From NCBI GenBank assembly GCA_050183765.1, contig JBFXAZ010000006.1:1-64000 (forward strand): a stretch of DNA of 64,000 nt, given 5' to 3'. The DNA is from JAFAZJ01 sp050183765 (lineage in GTDB: Bacteria; Pseudomonadota; Alphaproteobacteria; Reyranellales; Reyranellaceae). Of the stretch, positions 29,981-38,897 are shown in pieces. The notes beneath the pieces are model-generated. The model was not told the DNA's origin. It saw only the letters and a program-made list of their open reading frames with translations, and ran no database searches. A program made the translations under genes and the position numbers. The number at the start of each line of letters is the position of its first letter. Position 1 is the stretch's first letter.

Positions 29981-32020
29981 TCAAAGCGGCCGCGTCGCGG
30001 CCTCGAGCCAGGCGCGTGCCTCGCCGTCGAGCTGCGGCCCCACGACTTCTCGCACCCGCGCGTGATAGGCGTCGAGCCATCCACGTTCGGGGCCGCTCAG
30101 CAACGAGACCTCGATGCAGGCGCGGTCGATCGGCGCCAGGGTCAGCGTCTCGAACTCGAGATAGGCGCGATCGGCGCCCTCGATCTGCGCCTCGCGCACC
30201 GCGACGAGGTTCTCGATGCGGATGCCGTAGGCGTCGGTCTTGTAGTAGCCGGGCTCGTTGCTGACGATCATGCCCGGCCGCAGCGCCACCGCATTGTGCG
30301 CCTTGGAGATGCGGTGCGGACCCTCGTGCACCGACAGATAGGCGCCGACGCCGTGGCCGGTGCCGTGGTCGTAGTCGAGGCCGGCCTGCCACAAATGATA
30401 GCGCGCCAGCGCGTCGAGCTGCGAGCCGGTGGTGCCGACCGGGAAGCGCGCCATGGCCAGCGCGATGTGGCCCTTCAGCACGCGCGTGAAGCGGTCTTTC
30501 ATCTCGGCGCTGGGCTCGCCGATCGCCACGGTGCGCGTCACGTCGGTGGTGCCGTCGCGGTACTGGCCGCCGGAATCGACGAGGTAGAGCTCGCCGGGCT
30601 TCAGCGTGCGCGCGCTGCGGGGGCTGGCGCGGTAATGCACGATGGCGCCGTTGGGACCGGCGCCGGAGATGGTGTCGAAGCTCAGGTCGCGGATCGCGCC
30701 GGTCGCCTCGCGCAGCGCCTGCAATCTGTCGGAGGCGGCGATCTCGTCGGTGCCGCCCTTGGGCGCCTCGCTCGCCAGCCAGTGCAGGTAGCGGCTGAGC
30801 GCGGCGCCGTCGCGGCGATGCGCGGCGCGCACGCCGGCCAGCTCGACCTCGTTCTTGCACGCCTTGGGCAACGCCACCGGATCGAGCTCGCGCACCAGCT
30901 TGGGCTCGCCGCCGGCACCGGCGGCAAGACGATCGAGCGCCCAGCGCGGCGCGGTCTGCGGATCGAGCCACACGGTGCGGCCGTCACGGCCCAGCGCTTC
31001 GAGCGCGCCGGCCAGCGCCTCGGGCCGCTGCACGGCGACGCCGTTGCCGAGATGCGCGCGCGTCGCCGGGGGCAGCTTGCGCGCGTCGATGAACAGGTCG
31101 ACGCCGGCATCCTTGCGCAAGAGCGCGAAGGACAGCGGGAAGGGCGTGCGCGGCACGTCGCCGCCGCGCACATTGAGCAGCCAGGCGATCGAATCGGGCT
31201 GGCTCAGCAGCACGGCGTCGGCGCCCTTGTCGGCGACCGCCTGGGCGATGCGCGCGCGCTTGTCCTCGCTCGACTCGCCGGCCAGCTCGACCGGCTGCGG
31301 GATCACCGGCGACAGCGGCGGCGGCGGCCGCGCGGTCCACACGGCGTCGATCGGGTTGCCCTCGACCGGCACCAGCGTGGCGCCCGCCCTGGTGCAGGCG
31401 TTGGCCATCCGTTCGGCTTCCGACAGGCCGTGCAGCCAGGCATCGAAGCCGAAGCGCGCGCCGGAGGCGAGGTTCTGGGCCAGCCAGGCATCCGGCGTGG
31501 TCGCGGGATAGTCGACCGGCGTGTAGAGCGCCATGTCGACCTGCTGACGCACCTGCAGCGTGTAGCGCCCGTCGATGAAGATCGCCGCCTTGTCGGCCAG
31601 CACCACCGCCCAGCCGGCCGACCCGGTGAAGCCGGTAAGCCAGGCCAGACGTTGCGCGGCGCGCGGCACGTACTCGCCCTGGTGCTCGTCGGCGCGCGGC
31701 ACGATGAAACCGTCCAGGCCGCGCCTCTTGAGCTCCGCGCGCAGCGCCGCCAGCCGCTCGGCCGCTGCCGCCGGGGCCAGCCCGTCATCGCCCAGCCCGT
31801 CTTCGCGACTGGCCAGGTTCTCGCGCAGGGCGGTCAGTTCGGCCCGCACCTGGTCGCTGGCACCCGGCGTCACCAGCTCGACCCACTCGGCGCCGGCCAG
31901 GCCTTCGGGGGCGGCGGCGATACCGGCCATCAGGTCGCCGAGCTCGTTCGGGGCGAACGATCGGCCATTGGATCGCAACAAGTCGGCGAGTCGGGCGAGA
32001 CCGTCGTCGGGTGTCGACAT
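29981..32020 (-). CDS. Xaa-Pro aminopeptidase (M24B, aminopeptidase P family)
   Basis: 679 residues. Two creatinase-like N-terminal domains precede the pita-bread catalytic domain. Metal ligands are recognisable in order: Asp in YLVDSGGQY, Asp in GTTDVTRT, His in HGTGHGVGAYL, Glu in SNEPGYY and Glu in RIENLVAV. It removes the first residue before a proline, in the cytoplasm. Homology normally begins at about residue 88 here (RLAALRAELKRRGLDGFIVP); the 87 residues before it, from the ATG at 32020, form an unusual extension. If the extension is not real, the true start would be a non-ATG codon. Confidence 0.9.
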   Translation of the reverse strand: MSTPDDGLARLADLLRSNGRSFAPNELGDLMAGIAAAPEGLAGAEWVELVTPGASDQVRAELTALRENLASREDGLGDDGLAPAAAAERLAALRAELKRRGLDGFIVPRADEHQGEYVPRAAQRLAWLTGFTGSAGWAVVLADKAAIFIDGRYTLQVRQQVDMALYTPVDYPATTPDAWLAQNLASGARFGFDAWLHGLSEAERMANACTRAGATLVPVEGNPIDAVWTARPPPPLSPVIPQPVELAGESSEDKRARIAQAVADKGADAVLLSQPDSIAWLLNVRGGDVPRTPFPLSFALLRKDAGVDLFIDARKLPPATRAHLGNGVAVQRPEALAGALEALGRDGRTVWLDPQTAPRWALDRLAAGAGGEPKLVRELDPVALPKACKNEVELAGVRAAHRRDGAALSRYLHWLASEAPKGGTDEIAASDRLQALREATGAIRDLSFDTISGAGPNGAIVHYRASPRSARTLKPGELYLVDSGGQYRDGTTDVTRTVAIGEPSAEMKDRFTRVLKGHIALAMARFPVGTTGSQLDALARYHLWQAGLDYDHGTGHGVGAYLSVHEGPHRISKAHNAVALRPGMIVSNEPGYYKTDAYGIRIENLVAVREAQIEGADRAYLEFETLTLAPIDRACIEVSLLSGPERGWLDAYHARVREVVGPQLDGEARAWLEAATRPL

Positions 32021-32298
32021 TGGAACAAACCGTCGGATCAGGAGGGCGTCGTGAGCGCACCGTACGAGGCCGCATCGGCCGGCGCAATAAACGAACCGGG
32101 TGTGTCGATTGTCATGATGCATTGCAGCAGTGAAGAATTGTTCATGCCATGACGTTTATGCATAACTGACTCATGCTCTTAGCACTTATCCCATAAAATC
32201 AACGGCTTATATTGCGCTTCGTGTCGTGCCGAATAGCCGGCCCGGCCATGAAGGGGGCGAGAATTGTCTCGGTCCCGGGACCGAAAGTGAAGGAAGCA

Positions 32299-32688
32299 AT
32301 GTTCAGCCTGTCCAGCACCACCGCCACTTCGAGCTTTGGCAGCGTGCTCGCGCCGACGCCGGCGCGTGATGTGGGCAAAGTCCGCCTCGACGTCGTCGAC
32401 CGTCTGGCCATCGAAGAGCGGGCGCGCGCCCACCGTGCGGCCGTGATCGGCGGCTTCATCGGCGGCGGGATCGCCACCCTCTGGCGCCGTTTCCGCGCCG
32501 CGCTGCGCCGCCGCGCCGCGGTCGCCGAGCTGAGCGGGCTCGATGACCGCATGCTGGCCGATATCGGCCTGTCGCGCGGCCAGATCCGCGCCGCCGTCGA
32601 CAGCGCCGCGGGCTTCGGCCCCGACCTGCCGATGGGCCCGGGCGTCGTCGCGCCGTTCAACGACAACGCCTACCGCCGCGCTGCGTAA
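32299..32688 (+). CDS. DUF1127 domain protein
   Basis: 129 residues. The C-terminal third carries the DUF1127 motif (RRRAAVAELSGLDDRMLADIGLSRGQIRAAV), an Arg-rich helix pair found in small alphaproteobacterial regulators; some short members bind RNA or affect phosphate and carbon metabolism. The N-terminal 60 residues are not recognisable. ATG at 32299 is preceded by AAGGAAGC, a good ribosome-binding site. The 278 bases upstream are AT-rich for this genome and hold no gene. A strong terminator follows. Confidence 0.8.
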   Translation: MFSLSSTTATSSFGSVLAPTPARDVGKVRLDVVDRLAIEERARAHRAAVIGGFIGGGIATLWRRFRAALRRRAAVAELSGLDDRMLADIGLSRGQIRAAVDSAAGFGPDLPMGPGVVAPFNDNAYRRAA

Positions 32689-32749
32689 GCGCGTCCCAGA
32701 GTCTCCCTGAGCGCGCATCTCCCCCAAAACCCCGCGCGCTTCACTGAAA

Positions 32750-32777
32750 GGGCCGGCCCCCAAGCCGGCCCTTTTTT
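32750..32777 (+). terminator. intrinsic terminator after the DUF1127 gene
   Basis: GGGCCGGC at 32750-32757 pairs with GCCGGCCC at 32764-32771 across a six-base loop, followed by TTTTTT. It stands 61 bases after the DUF1127 stop and just before the end of the opposing prmA gene. Confidence 0.9.
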
Positions 32778-32785
32778 GTCGCGCG

Positions 32786-33694
32786 TCAGCGGCTGAGCAC
32801 CAGCGTGCGCCAGTCGGCGCCGCCCGCCTCGTGGTCGATGGCGCGCAGCAATGCGAAGCCCCGCGCGCGATAGGCGGCGAGCACCTCGTCCGCCTGCTCG
32901 ACCAGCAGGCCCGACAGGATCAGCGTCGCGCGCGGTGCCGCCGCGGCCGCGAAGGAGGCTGCCAGCGCGACGAGCGGACCGGCGAGGATGTTGGCGACGA
33001 TCAGGTCGTAGGGCGCGCCACCGGCCAAGGGCGGTGCCGACAGCCCCTCCGAGAGATGGAAGGCACACAGATCGCCGACGCCGTTGAGCCCGGCGTTCTC
33101 GCGCGCGACGGCGATCGAGTCCGGATCGTTGTCGCCGCCGAGGATCGGGCGGCGCCAGGCGAGCGCCATGGCGATGGCGAGGATGCCGCTGCCGGTACCG
33201 ACGTCGACGGGATTGTCGATGCGCTCGGGATCGAGCGCGCCGATCGCCTCGAGGCAGCCGCGTGTCGTGGCATGCGTGCCGGTGCCGAAGGCGAGCCCGG
33301 CATCGATGCGCAGCGGGATCGCGCCATCCGGCACCGGATCGGTCGCGTGCGAGGGATGCACCCAGAAGCGGCCGACGCGGAACGGCTGGAAGGAGCGCTG
33401 GTTCTCCGCCACCCAGTCGGTGTCGGGCAGAACATCGACGTCCCACGCCGGCGCCGCGATGCCGGCGCGCATCGCGGCGGCCGCGATCGCATCGGCCAGC
33501 AACGCCCGCATGGCGGCGTCCGGCCCCGACACATCGGCCGCCTCGCCATGGACCTCGCTGCGCCACGGCCCGTCGCGCGTGGTCTCCACCGTCGAGACCA
33601 CGAGCCCATGCTCGACCAGGGCATCGGACAGCGCGCCGTCGAACGCCATGGCGGCGGGGGCGGGGATGGTGACGGCGATCTTCCAGGCAGGCAT
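32786..33694 (-). CDS. prmA: ribosomal protein L11 methyltransferase
   Basis: 302 residues. The PrmA order is visible: an N-terminal recognition domain, then LRIDAGLAFGTGTHATTRGCLEAI-type core (read here as DAGLAFGTGTHATTRGC), the SAM motif VDVGTGSGILAIAMA, and IVANILAGPLVAL. PrmA trimethylates several amino groups of ribosomal protein L11 in the cytoplasm. It is monocistronic and convergent with the DUF1127 gene. Confidence 0.93.
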   Translation of the reverse strand: MPAWKIAVTIPAPAAMAFDGALSDALVEHGLVVSTVETTRDGPWRSEVHGEAADVSGPDAAMRALLADAIAAAAMRAGIAAPAWDVDVLPDTDWVAENQRSFQPFRVGRFWVHPSHATDPVPDGAIPLRIDAGLAFGTGTHATTRGCLEAIGALDPERIDNPVDVGTGSGILAIAMALAWRRPILGGDNDPDSIAVARENAGLNGVGDLCAFHLSEGLSAPPLAGGAPYDLIVANILAGPLVALAASFAAAAAPRATLILSGLLVEQADEVLAAYRARGFALLRAIDHEAGGADWRTLVLSR

Positions 33695-33799
33695 GGCGTG
33701 GCCCTAGCACGGCAGGCGGCGTGCCGCACGAGGGGGACGTGAACTCACGTATCCGGCCTCTTCCTGCCCTCTGTCGCCGGCATTGGCTATAGTAGCGCC

Positions 33800-34375
33800 G
33801 TGACGACGCCTGGTCCCCTTCGGAAGGAATATCGCGAAGCGATCACGCTGATTGCGAAGGCTGCGGGCTCGCTGACGCGGCGAGGACTTTCTGCACCCGT
33901 GCTGGTCGGTGGCGCGGCCGCAGAGTTCTATACCGGCGGTGCCATCACGACGGGGGACTTCGACTTCGTGACCGCCTATCGCGAAGAATTCTTTCACGAG
34001 CTTGAAGCGGTCGGATTCAAACGAGCCGGCCCGGGTCAGATCCAGCGGGCGCTCTTTCACCCTGCAACTGGTCTGAGCGTCGAAGTGGTCAGCGGCGCTC
34101 TCATGGACGGCCGCGCCGACCCGGAGCGCATCCTGACGGTGAAGTTCCGTGACGGTGATCTGCGCATCGTGTCTGTGGAGGACATGATCGCTGATCGCGT
34201 CGGCCAGGCACTTGCCGGCCCGCGCATCGATCTGCGCATGAAAGAACAAGCCTTGTCGCTGTATCGGCTTGCCGGCGCCATTGATCGAACCTATCTCGAC
34301 AAGCGGATTGCGCAGGACTCGGTCAATCAGGCGACCCTCGAGACATTGGAGTCGTGGAACCGTGCGGGTCATTGA
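33800..34375 (+). CDS. nucleotidyltransferase-like protein
   Basis: 191 residues, GTG start. VLVGGAAAEFYTGGAITTGDFDFV (in two parts: VLVGGAAAEFY, then TTGDFDFV) resembles the GG/GS...DxD core of minimal nucleotidyltransferases related to AbiEii/DUF6036 proteins. The later VEVVSGALMDG and SVEDMIADRVGQ fit that fold, as does the helical C-terminus. Several such proteins act in toxin-antitoxin or RNA-modifying roles. It overlaps the next small gene by 14 bases. The fold is fairly sure; the function is not known. Confidence 0.6.
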   Translation: MTTPGPLRKEYREAITLIAKAAGSLTRRGLSAPVLVGGAAAEFYTGGAITTGDFDFVTAYREEFFHELEAVGFKRAGPGQIQRALFHPATGLSVEVVSGALMDGRADPERILTVKFRDGDLRIVSVEDMIADRVGQALAGPRIDLRMKEQALSLYRLAGAIDRTYLDKRIAQDSVNQATLETLESWNRAGH

Positions 34376-34565
34376 GTTCGAGGAGTACGAGCGGCAGCTG
34401 GCTGAGCGCAAGGCAGCGCTTGGCCTGACCGGCTACGACTACGTCCCGCGCAACAGCGGGCAGCGGCGCACGCCCGAGAAGCGGGCGATCCTGGCCGAGC
34501 TCAAGCGCATGAACAGCCCGTTCCTCATCGGTGTCGATCTCGATCCGCCGGCCGACGAGGGCTGA
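34362..34565 (+). CDS. small partner protein of the nucleotidyltransferase
   Basis: 67 residues from the GTG at 34362 (MRVIEFEEYERQLAERKAAL). It is charged and helical, with the C-terminus MNSPFLIGVDLDPPADEG. I recognise no domain. The overlap with the upstream nucleotidyltransferase gene and the shared strand indicate a two-gene unit. It ends one base before the end of the convergent helicase gene. Confidence 0.55.
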   Translation: MRVIEFEEYERQLAERKAALGLTGYDYVPRNSGQRRTPEKRAILAELKRMNSPFLIGVDLDPPADEG

Positions 34566-36971
34566 TCACGCCGTCTGGACGAAGCTGTCGAGGACCTTCT
34601 TGGGGCCGGCTTTCTCGAACTCGATGTCGAGCTTGTTGCCGTCGATGGCGGTGATCTGGCCGTAGCCGAATTTCTGGTGGAAGACGCGCTGGCCGACCGA
34701 GAGCGAATCGGCGGGGCGGTCGCCCTGCGCGCGGCGGTCGTCGAAGGTGTCCTCCCTGCCGAAGCGGCCGCGCTGGAACTGGCCGCGACCGCTGCCCGAT
34801 CCGCGCGTGGCGCCGCCGATCTGGCGCGCGCGCTTCCAGTCCGGGCCCCAGTCGACGCTGTCGACGTCGACATCGGTCATGCCGGAGCCGCCGCGCAGGC
34901 CGCCGAAGTGGCCGGTGGAGGCGGTGCCGTAGAGGCCGGCATCGCTCGACGCCTCGACGTGCTCGGGCGGCAGCTCCTGCACGAAGCGCGAGGGGATCGC
35001 CGCCTGCCACTGGTTGAACACGCGGCGATTGGCGGCGAAGGAGATGTAGGCCCGCTTGCGCGCGCGGGTGATGCCGACATAGGCCAGCCGGCGCTCCTCC
35101 TCGAGGCCGGCCAGACCGCTTTCGTCGAGCGCGCGCTGGTTGGGGAACAGGCCCTCCTCCCAGCCGGGCAGGAAGACGGTGTCGAACTCCAGTCCCTTGG
35201 CGGCGTGCAGGGTCATGATGTTGACCATGTCGCCGCCGGCGCGTTCGTTGCCCTCGGTGACCAGCGCCACGTGCTCGAGGAAGCCCGACAGCGAGTCGAA
35301 CTCCTGCATGGCGTTGACCAGTTCCTTGAGGTTCTCCAGCCGGCCGGGCGCCTCGGGCGAGCGGTCGCGCTGCAGCATCTCGGTGTAGCCGGACTCGTCG
35401 AGCATGGTCTCGGCGACCTCGACATGCGTCATGCCTTCGATCATGTCGCGCCAGCGCTCGAAACCCTTGACGAGGTCGGTAAGGCTCTTGCGCTGCTTGG
35501 CCTTGAACTCGTCGGTCTCCAGCGCGCGCCGCGCAGCCTCGAACAGGCTCACGCGCTGCGTCTTGCCGATGTCGCGCAGGGTCTTCAGGGCCGATTCGCC
35601 GAGACCGCGGCGCGGCACGTTGTAGATGCGCTCGAAGGCGAGATCGTCGTCGGGCTGCGCGATGATGCGCAGATAAGCCATCGCGTCGCGGATTTCCTGG
35701 CGCTCGTAGAAGCGCGGCCCGCCGATCACCTTGTAGGGCAGGCCCAGCGTGATTAAGCGTTCCTCGAACTCGCGCGTCTGGAAGCCGGCCCGCACCAGGA
35801 TGGCGATCTGCGACAGCGCGTGCTTCTCGCGCTGCAGCGCCTCGATCTCCTCGCCGACGGCGCGCGCTTCCTCGTCGCCGTCCCACACGCCGCGCAGGCG
35901 CACCTTGTCGCCCTCGGCGACATCGGTCCACAGCGTCTTGCCCAGCCTGCCCTCGTTGTGGGCGATGACGTGGCTGGCGGCGGCGAGGATGTGCGGCGTG
36001 CTGCGGTAGTTGCGCTCCAGCCGGATGATGGTCGCGCCCGGGAAGTCCTTCTCGAAGCGCAGGATGTTGCCGACCTCCGCGCCGCGCCAGCCGTAGATCG
36101 ACTGGTCGTCGTCGCCGACGCAGCAGATGTTGCGCTGCTGGTCGTTGCCGCCCTGCGCCAGCAGCCTGAGCCACAGATACTGCGCGACGTTGGTGTCCTG
36201 GTACTCGTCGACCATGATGTAGCGGAAGCGCCGGTGGTAGTCGGCGAGGATGTCCGGGTGCTGCTGGAACAGCGTCACGCAGTGCAGGATGAGGTCGCCG
36301 AAATCGGCGGCGTTGAGCTGCGCCAGTCGCTCCTGGTACTGCTTGTAGATGTCGACGGCGCGGCCGTTGGCGAATTCAGCCGAATCGTCCTGATTGCCGA
36401 CCTTGTCGGGCGTCAGCGCGCGGTCCTTCCAGCGCTGGATCACGCCGCTGAGCACGCGTGCCGGAAACTTCTTGTCGTCGATGCCCTCGACTTCCATCAG
36501 CTGCTTGAGCAGCCGGATCTGGTCGTCGGTGTCGAGGATGGTGAAGTTGCTCTTCAGTCCCACGAGCTCGGCGTGGCGGCGCAGGATACGTACGCCGATC
36601 GAATGGAAGGTGCCCAGCCACAGCCCGTCGGCGGCATGGCCGATCAGCTGGCCGACGCGGTCGAGCATCTCGCGCGCCGCCTTGTTGGTGAAGGTCACCG
36701 CCAGGATCTGGCTGGGGAACGCCTTGCGGCTGAGCAGAATGTGGGCGATGCGCGTGATCAGCACGCGCGTCTTGCCCGTGCCGGCGCCGGCCAGCACCAG
36801 CAGCGGACCCTCGGTGTGCTCCACCGCCTGGCGCTGGGTCTCGTTGAGCCTGCCCAGATGCTCGACCGCGGCCGGCGCCGGCGGCGCGGGCACGAAGCCG
36901 CCGCGGCGGCGCGCCCCGGGCTGCGGGCCTGAGTCCTCCGGCTCGTCGGTCAACTCGAAGGGATCGGACAT
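34566..36971 (-). CDS. uvrD: ATP-dependent DNA helicase, UvrD/PcrA type
   Basis: 801 residues, superfamily 1A helicase. Walker A AGAGTGKT at 61-68, motif Ia (AVTFTNKAAREM), motif II MVDEYQDTN, motif III GDDDQSIYGWRGAE, motif IV RLERNYRST, motif V MTLHAAKGLEF and motif VI AYVGITRARKRAY. A disordered Gly/Arg-rich segment and a C-terminal Tudor-like domain (VGQRVFHQKFGYGQI) follow, as in PcrA. It unwinds DNA 3' to 5' in nucleotide excision and mismatch repair. The first 30 residues are acidic and non-conserved. Codons 71-180 are duplicated 2.5 kb away. Confidence 0.95.
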   Translation of the reverse strand: MSDPFELTDEPEDSGPQPGARRRGGFVPAPPAPAAVEHLGRLNETQRQAVEHTEGPLLVLAGAGTGKTRVLITRIAHILLSRKAFPSQILAVTFTNKAAREMLDRVGQLIGHAADGLWLGTFHSIGVRILRRHAELVGLKSNFTILDTDDQIRLLKQLMEVEGIDDKKFPARVLSGVIQRWKDRALTPDKVGNQDDSAEFANGRAVDIYKQYQERLAQLNAADFGDLILHCVTLFQQHPDILADYHRRFRYIMVDEYQDTNVAQYLWLRLLAQGGNDQQRNICCVGDDDQSIYGWRGAEVGNILRFEKDFPGATIIRLERNYRSTPHILAAASHVIAHNEGRLGKTLWTDVAEGDKVRLRGVWDGDEEARAVGEEIEALQREKHALSQIAILVRAGFQTREFEERLITLGLPYKVIGGPRFYERQEIRDAMAYLRIIAQPDDDLAFERIYNVPRRGLGESALKTLRDIGKTQRVSLFEAARRALETDEFKAKQRKSLTDLVKGFERWRDMIEGMTHVEVAETMLDESGYTEMLQRDRSPEAPGRLENLKELVNAMQEFDSLSGFLEHVALVTEGNERAGGDMVNIMTLHAAKGLEFDTVFLPGWEEGLFPNQRALDESGLAGLEEERRLAYVGITRARKRAYISFAANRRVFNQWQAAIPSRFVQELPPEHVEASSDAGLYGTASTGHFGGLRGGSGMTDVDVDSVDWGPDWKRARQIGGATRGSGSGRGQFQRGRFGREDTFDDRRAQGDRPADSLSVGQRVFHQKFGYGQITAIDGNKLDIEFEKAGPKKVLDSFVQTA

Positions 36972-37077
36972 GGGCTCCGTATAGCATGTGGATGGCGCGG
37001 TCGGCGGCGGCTTTACCGCGTGCTCTTGTGGACGCCATGTTCGAGGCGCTGAATCCCTCTTGGAAAGAGAAGCGAAA

Positions 37078-37395
37078 ATGCGGTCCGCCGTCGCCTCCCA
37101 CTCCTGCGGGCAAGCCTCCGCCCGGCAAGCCACCGGCCGACCCGAACTTCGATTGCACCAAGGCCAAGAGCGGGTGCGAGAAAGTGGTCTGCGCCAACGC
37201 CCATCTGGCGGCGCTCGATCGCACCCTCGCCGAGGTTTACGCCAAGGAGCGCGCACGGCCCGACACCGCAGGGCCGGAACGCTGGCCGAGCCGCAGCGCA
37301 AGTGCCTGGCCGATCTTTACCGGGCGCGCACCACGGCGCTGGCCGCCGCCGCGACGACCACGCCGGCGTCGAGCGCGCCCCGGTCGGGCAGGCGG
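37078..37395 (+). pseudogene. LprI-like gene, copy 1 (frameshifted remnant)
   Basis: A decayed copy of the gene at 39321. One frame still reads PNFDCTKAKSGCEKVVCANAH and ALDRTLAEVYAKERAR. About 70 bases corresponding to the middle of the domain are then missing, and the rest (PQRKCLADLYRARTTAL) continues in another frame. The signal peptide of the intact copy is also lost by a deletion after the ATG at 37078. The upstream DNA from 36984 (gcatgtggatggcg) matches that upstream of the intact copy from 39230. No functional product is expected. Confidence 0.75.
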
Positions 37396-37544
37396 CCGAA
37401 GTCGTGCGCGCTGCCGAAATGGGTGCCGGCCGCGACGCGCAGCAGCCGCGCCAGCGTGCGCCGCTGCGCGGCCACGGCATCGACGCGTCGCGCCGATAGG
37501 GCGCGCGCAGCCACCAACGCGCGGATCACCGGAATCAGCAGCAT
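37381..37544 (-). pseudogene. fragment resembling the N-terminus of a GH3-family protein
   Basis: On the minus strand from an ATG at 37544 the translation reads MLLIPVIRALVAARAL, then QRRTLARLLRVAAGTHFGSAHDFGRL, which resembles the opening helix and FGxxHGF motif of bacterial GH3 auxin-responsive-promoter-like acyl-adenylases. After about 54 residues the frame runs into sequence antisense to the LprI remnant, so the rest is gone. The similarity is judged by eye from a short stretch. Confidence 0.4.
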
Positions 37545-37879
37545 CGGCTGAATCCCATCACGAGGCCGGCCGAAGCGGGACTACCCTCGCGGTGCTCGCA
37601 GCCCATGCATCGAGACGCCCGCGGTGTGGCCTCCTCGGCGTCAGGTCGGGGTGTGTCGCAGCCATATGCGATGCCCCCGGTAGAATTCCCGGCAATAAAT
37701 TGCCTGAACGAAAATGCGGCCTGCACAGTCGGCCTTTCGTTCGGCCGATGCCGGCATCTGGCAGCAGTCCGACGCGACGGCCATCACCGAGCTGAAGGCC
37801 GACGAATGCGCAACCCGCAAGACACGCGAAAAACGACTGCGGACTCGACCTCAGCCACAACTCCCAATAGATCGCACGA
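37545..37879. other. non-coding or eroded intergenic sequence
   Basis: About 335 bases with short frames on both strands but no convincing start, ribosome-binding site or domain. G+C is lower and the codon pattern unlike neighbouring genes. It lies between two gene remnants and an orphan gene, so it is most likely degraded DNA. Confidence 0.4.
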
Positions 37880-38281
37880 TCAAGCCATTGCGGCCAGCAT
37901 AAGCTTGCAGTCCCAAACGAAGTTCTTGCGGATTCCATCGGGCTCCTTGAATTCGTGGTCGACGAGTTCGATTCGGTCGAGCGACCTGAACCACGGGCGG
38001 GCCGGCGGCCGATTGACGCCGATCCACGCGGAGTTCTGAAGCAGGCGAGATCTGCGGAACGAAAGACTGAAGAGTGCGAGCGATGGGTCATCTTTGTGCT
38101 CGTTCCAGTTCCACACGCACTCGCCCGAGTCGGGACCCTGGGGACCACCCAGCCAGCTCCACCGGGTCAGCACAGATCCGGTGGAAATTTTTATTTCAGT
38201 GATCTCCAGCGTTCCCGCGTGCTTCTTTGAGATCTTGTGAAAAATGCTGATCTTGTCGATCCTTGTCTCTTGAGCTGCCAT
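37880..38281 (-). CDS. hypothetical protein, orphan
   Basis: 133 residues from the ATG at 38281. The composition is balanced, with many Trp, Ser, Ile and Lys residues, unlike the Arg/Ala-rich noise of antisense frames in this genome. I recognise no domain. It has no signal peptide or membrane segment. Its G+C is lower than the surroundings, suggesting foreign origin. It could also be an eroded gene, since it sits in the decaying region between the two duplicates. Confidence 0.4.
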   Translation of the reverse strand: MAAQETRIDKISIFHKISKKHAGTLEITEIKISTGSVLTRWSWLGGPQGPDSGECVWNWNEHKDDPSLALFSLSFRRSRLLQNSAWIGVNRPPARPWFRSLDRIELVDHEFKEPDGIRKNFVWDCKLMLAAMA

Positions 38282-38584
38282 GATCTCATCTCACAAGAAA
38301 AGTGTTCACGGGCGGTGAAAAATCAAAAAGGGCCAATCGATTAGACTAGAGCGATAAGCGTACCACATACCAGAGCCACGGTCGCAGGCGGTTGGGCTGC
38401 GTCCATGGGGGCAGTCTTCTGGTCAAGGCCCGCACCCGTCCCGGCGTCATAGGTTCGATCAGCCCCACGCCCGTCTCCCTTGGATAGCGCAAACCTTCGC
38501 GCGAGCATCGTCGTCTCCATGGAGTCTCTTGCACTCGACGGAATCGAGGTCTGCCAACGTCATTCAACTCTTTTCAGTCAGGCT
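38282..38584. other. intergenic stretch in the decaying region
   Basis: About 300 bases. A minus-strand frame at 38346-38567 could encode 73 residues ending RPNRLRPWLWYVVRLSL-like sequence, but no start signal or family is visible and I do not call it. No repeat or RNA structure stands out. Confidence 0.35.
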
Positions 38585-38897
38585 CTAAGTTTTCGGCCGC
38601 AGGGCCATGGCGCGCGGGAACCCGCGCGCGATCGTGTCCGGTCCCAACGGCACGCGGATGTACTCGCGGCGCTCCCACATCGGCAGCTGATCGTCGTAGG
38701 CGGCGCTTCCCAGCCATCCATCCTGGCCGCCGAACAGCAGGAACCAGTTGGCGTCGGGATCGGCCATGTCGGAGATGTGGCGCGATTGCGAGCCATAGCG
38801 CGCGTCGTGTCGACCATTCACGAGGTCGTGCGCGGTCTTCATCATGGTCTCGCGCGATCCGCCCGCCGGCAGGTCGGCGGCGACGAAGCTGCCGCCA
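38585..38897 (-). pseudogene. C-terminal fragment of a penicillin-acylase-like gene
   Basis: The minus strand reads DMADPDANWFLLFGGQDGW, then DDQLPMWERREYIRVPLGP and a stop at 38585. This resembles the end of Ntn-hydrolase penicillin acylases, where a D-x-ADPD-x-xWF...GGQ-x-G stretch is followed by DDQ...W...GEY. Only about 100 residues are present, and the frame continues upstream directly into the helicase fragment. The catalytic serine and the rest of the enzyme are absent. Confidence 0.55.

Noticed and set aside
38346..38567. 73-codon minus-strand frame
   Set aside because: No ribosome-binding site, no recognisable domain and location within degraded DNA; listed only in the note on that stretch.
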